The notes under the pieces were generated by a model. The model had not been told where the DNA came from, did not search any database, and was given only the letters and a program-made list of their open reading frames with translations. Positions 4,658 through 6,098 of a stretch of DNA of 6,098 nucleotides are shown here, piece after piece. Within the stretch, counting starts at the first letter, position 1. Every line of letters starts with the position of its first letter. The stretch covers positions 26,959 to 33,056 of the forward strand of contig DIZT01000338.1 in the NCBI GenBank assembly GCA_002427975.1. Reading direction: 5' to 3'. The translations under genes and the position numbers were made by a program. The DNA is from Micrococcaceae bacterium UBA6021 (lineage in GTDB: Bacteria; Actinomycetota; Actinomycetes; Actinomycetales; Micrococcaceae).

Positions 4658-6097
4658 GTGACAACTGCCACCGTCTCCCCCAACACTGTGTCTCCCAACA
4701 ACACGGTCCCCACCAACGCGGCTGCGCTGTTAAACGATGCCGCCGCCATCGCCGGGCGCCCCCTCTCCGCCGTCACCGGCGCGGAAATCCAGGCTCCGCT
4801 GATCCAGGGCGGCCATGTCCGGTACGCCAACCTGGACTACGGCGCGTCCGCTCCCGCACTCTCCGTGGTGTCCGCCTACCTCAACGAGATCCTGCCGTTC
4901 TACGCCAGCGTCCACCGCGGCGCCGGCTATGCGTCGCAGATCAGCACCTCCGTCTACGAGAACGCCCGGGATATCGTGCGCGACTTTGTGGGCGGACGGC
5001 CTGACGACTCCGTTATCTTCACCCGGAACACCACCGACTCGCTGAATCTGCTGGCGGGTTGCCTGCCGGCGACGGACGGCCGGCCGAAGGGCGATGTCCT
5101 CTACCTGGACATCGAGCACCACGCCAACCTCCTGCCGTGGCAGGGCGTCCCGCACCGCAGCGTCGTCGCCTCGGACACGATTTCCGGGACCATCGAGGTC
5201 CTCCGCGCCGAACTTGAGCAGGGCAACGTCAGCCTGCTGGCGGTCACGGGCGCCTCAAACGTCACCGGCGAGATCCTCCCGATCAGGGCACTGGCGGCCC
5301 TCGCCCACGAGTACGGGGCGCGGATCGTGGTGGACGCCGCACAACTAGCGCCGCACCGTCGCATCAATATCACCGCCGACGACGTCGACTACCTCGCCTT
5401 CTCCGGCCACAAGCTCTACGCGCCGTTCGGCTCAGGCGTCCTGGTGGGGCGCGCCGACTGGCTCGACGCCGGCACTCCGCACCTGGCCGGCGGCGGCGCC
5501 GTCCGTGAGGCAAAGCTTGACGGCGTCAGCTGGGCCACCGGTCCGGCCCGCCACGAGGGCGGCTCCCCCAATGTTCTGGGCGCGGCCACGCTGGCGCGCG
5601 CCACGCAGGTCATCGCGTCCCTGGACCAGGACCGCTGGCACGCCCATGAGGCAGCCATCCGGTCATTCCTGGTGGACGGGCTCGGGAAGATCGACGGCGT
5701 CACAGTGCACCAGATCTTCTCGGACACGGACGCTGACACCGGCACCATCGGCGTGGTGAACTTCTCCGTGGCAGGGTACGACGCCGGACTCGTGGCCGCC
5801 TACCTGTCGGCCGAGCATGGCGTTGGCCTCCGGGACGGCCGCTTCTGCGCGCACCCGCTGCTGAAGCGCCTGGGCCTTCCCTCAGGTTCGCTGCGGGCCA
5901 GTTTCGGCGTGGGCTCCCGGCTGGAGGATGCCCAGCGGCTCCTGGCCGGCCTGGAGCAACTCCTGCAGACCGGCCTGGGCTGGGACTACGTGGTGGACGC
6001 GGGCCGCTGGGTTCCGGCCAACGACACCCGCACGTACCCGCACTGGGCGCCCAACACGCCCGGCACGGCCGGCGCGGCGCCGTGCCTGGATGACTGA
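4658..6097 (+). CDS. Class V PLP-dependent enzyme, group II cysteine desulfurase-like, under SAM-IV control
   Basis: This encodes 479 aa of the fold-type I PLP class V aminotransferase / cysteine desulfurase family. Visible motifs: NLDYGASAP (58-66), SVHRGAGYAS (84-93), FTRNTTDSLN (121-130), EHHANLLPW (153-161, the PLP-stacking His region), ASNVTGEILPI (199-209), VVDAAQLAPH (224-233, D226 facing the PLP nitrogen), SGHKLYAPFGSGVL (249-262, K252 forming the Schiff base), RDGRFCAHPLL (392-402) and LRASFGVG (412-419, R413 for the substrate carboxylate). C397 in RxGxxC aligns with the catalytic Cys364 of SufS, so persulfide chemistry is possible. It is longer than SufS (about 406 aa), with a low-complexity Thr/Ser/Pro/Asn N-terminus (1-20) and a C-terminal tail after about 435. 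No suf or isc genes are nearby. The riboswitch ties it to sulfur amino-acid metabolism; its exact substrate is unknown. GTG start supported by GTGAGG. Confidence 0.9.
   Translation: MTTATVSPNTVSPNNTVPTNAAALLNDAAAIAGRPLSAVTGAEIQAPLIQGGHVRYANLDYGASAPALSVVSAYLNEILPFYASVHRGAGYASQISTSVYENARDIVRDFVGGRPDDSVIFTRNTTDSLNLLAGCLPATDGRPKGDVLYLDIEHHANLLPWQGVPHRSVVASDTISGTIEVLRAELEQGNVSLLAVTGASNVTGEILPIRALAALAHEYGARIVVDAAQLAPHRRINITADDVDYLAFSGHKLYAPFGSGVLVGRADWLDAGTPHLAGGGAVREAKLDGVSWATGPARHEGGSPNVLGAATLARATQVIASLDQDRWHAHEAAIRSFLVDGLGKIDGVTVHQIFSDTDADTGTIGVVNFSVAGYDAGLVAAYLSAEHGVGLRDGRFCAHPLLKRLGLPSGSLRASFGVGSRLEDAQRLLAGLEQLLQTGLGWDYVVDAGRWVPANDTRTYPHWAPNTPGTAGAAPCLDD
4670..4699 (+). repeat. Degenerate 15-bp tandem repeat in the PLP enzyme's 5' end
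   Basis: Two in-frame 15-bp units (4670-4684 and 4685-4699) encode TVSPN twice, and a diverged third unit reads NTVPTN. They form a disordered N-terminal tail ahead of the catalytic fold. Confidence 0.6.
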
Positions 6098-6098
6098 C

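Overview
This is a high-GC window (roughly two-thirds G+C by eye, with codons strongly biased to G/C at third positions) whose gene content points to an actinobacterium, most likely of the Micrococcaceae (Arthrobacter or Pseudarthrobacter type). The lineage assignment is inference. It rests on the gene order DoxX-like / aroA / rsgA / hisN, on actinobacterial variants of AroA and RsgA, and on a SAM-IV riboswitch, a class known mainly from Actinobacteria.

Layout. Positions 1-264 (minus strand) hold the 5' part of a gene that runs off the left edge. It is probably the sigR/sigH-type redox ECF sigma factor that lies near aroA in many actinobacteria, but only a low-complexity N-terminus is visible. 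Positions 265-448 are a divergent intergenic region with a near-perfect SigR/SigH-type promoter (GGAAT-N18-GTT) reading leftward. Positions 449-3482 form a rightward cluster: a small DoxX-like membrane protein, aroA (EPSP synthase, shikimate pathway) and rsgA (ribosome small-subunit maturation GTPase). The first two are 6 nt apart and aroA and rsgA overlap by 17 nt, so they are probably one operon. hisN (histidinol-phosphate phosphatase, IMPase family) follows at 3537-4349 after 54 nt. Its -10-like TAGTTT sits 6 nt before the ATG, which suggests its own leaderless transcript. A long GC-rich hairpin at 4368-4406 closes this block.

Positions 4407-4657 are noncoding but dense: a -10 element, a complete SAM-IV riboswitch (about 4509-4620), a short hairpin that may be the expression platform, and a Shine-Dalgarno. 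This leader controls a 479-aa group II cysteine-desulfurase-like class V PLP enzyme (4658-6097) that keeps the PLP lysine and the catalytic-type cysteine. A SAM sensor over this gene implies a role in sulfur amino-acid or SAM-linked sulfur metabolism, but its exact reaction is not evident.

The most interesting parts are the riboswitch-controlled PLP enzyme on the right and, on the left, the putative autoregulated redox-sigma gene with two in-frame starts 44 codons apart.
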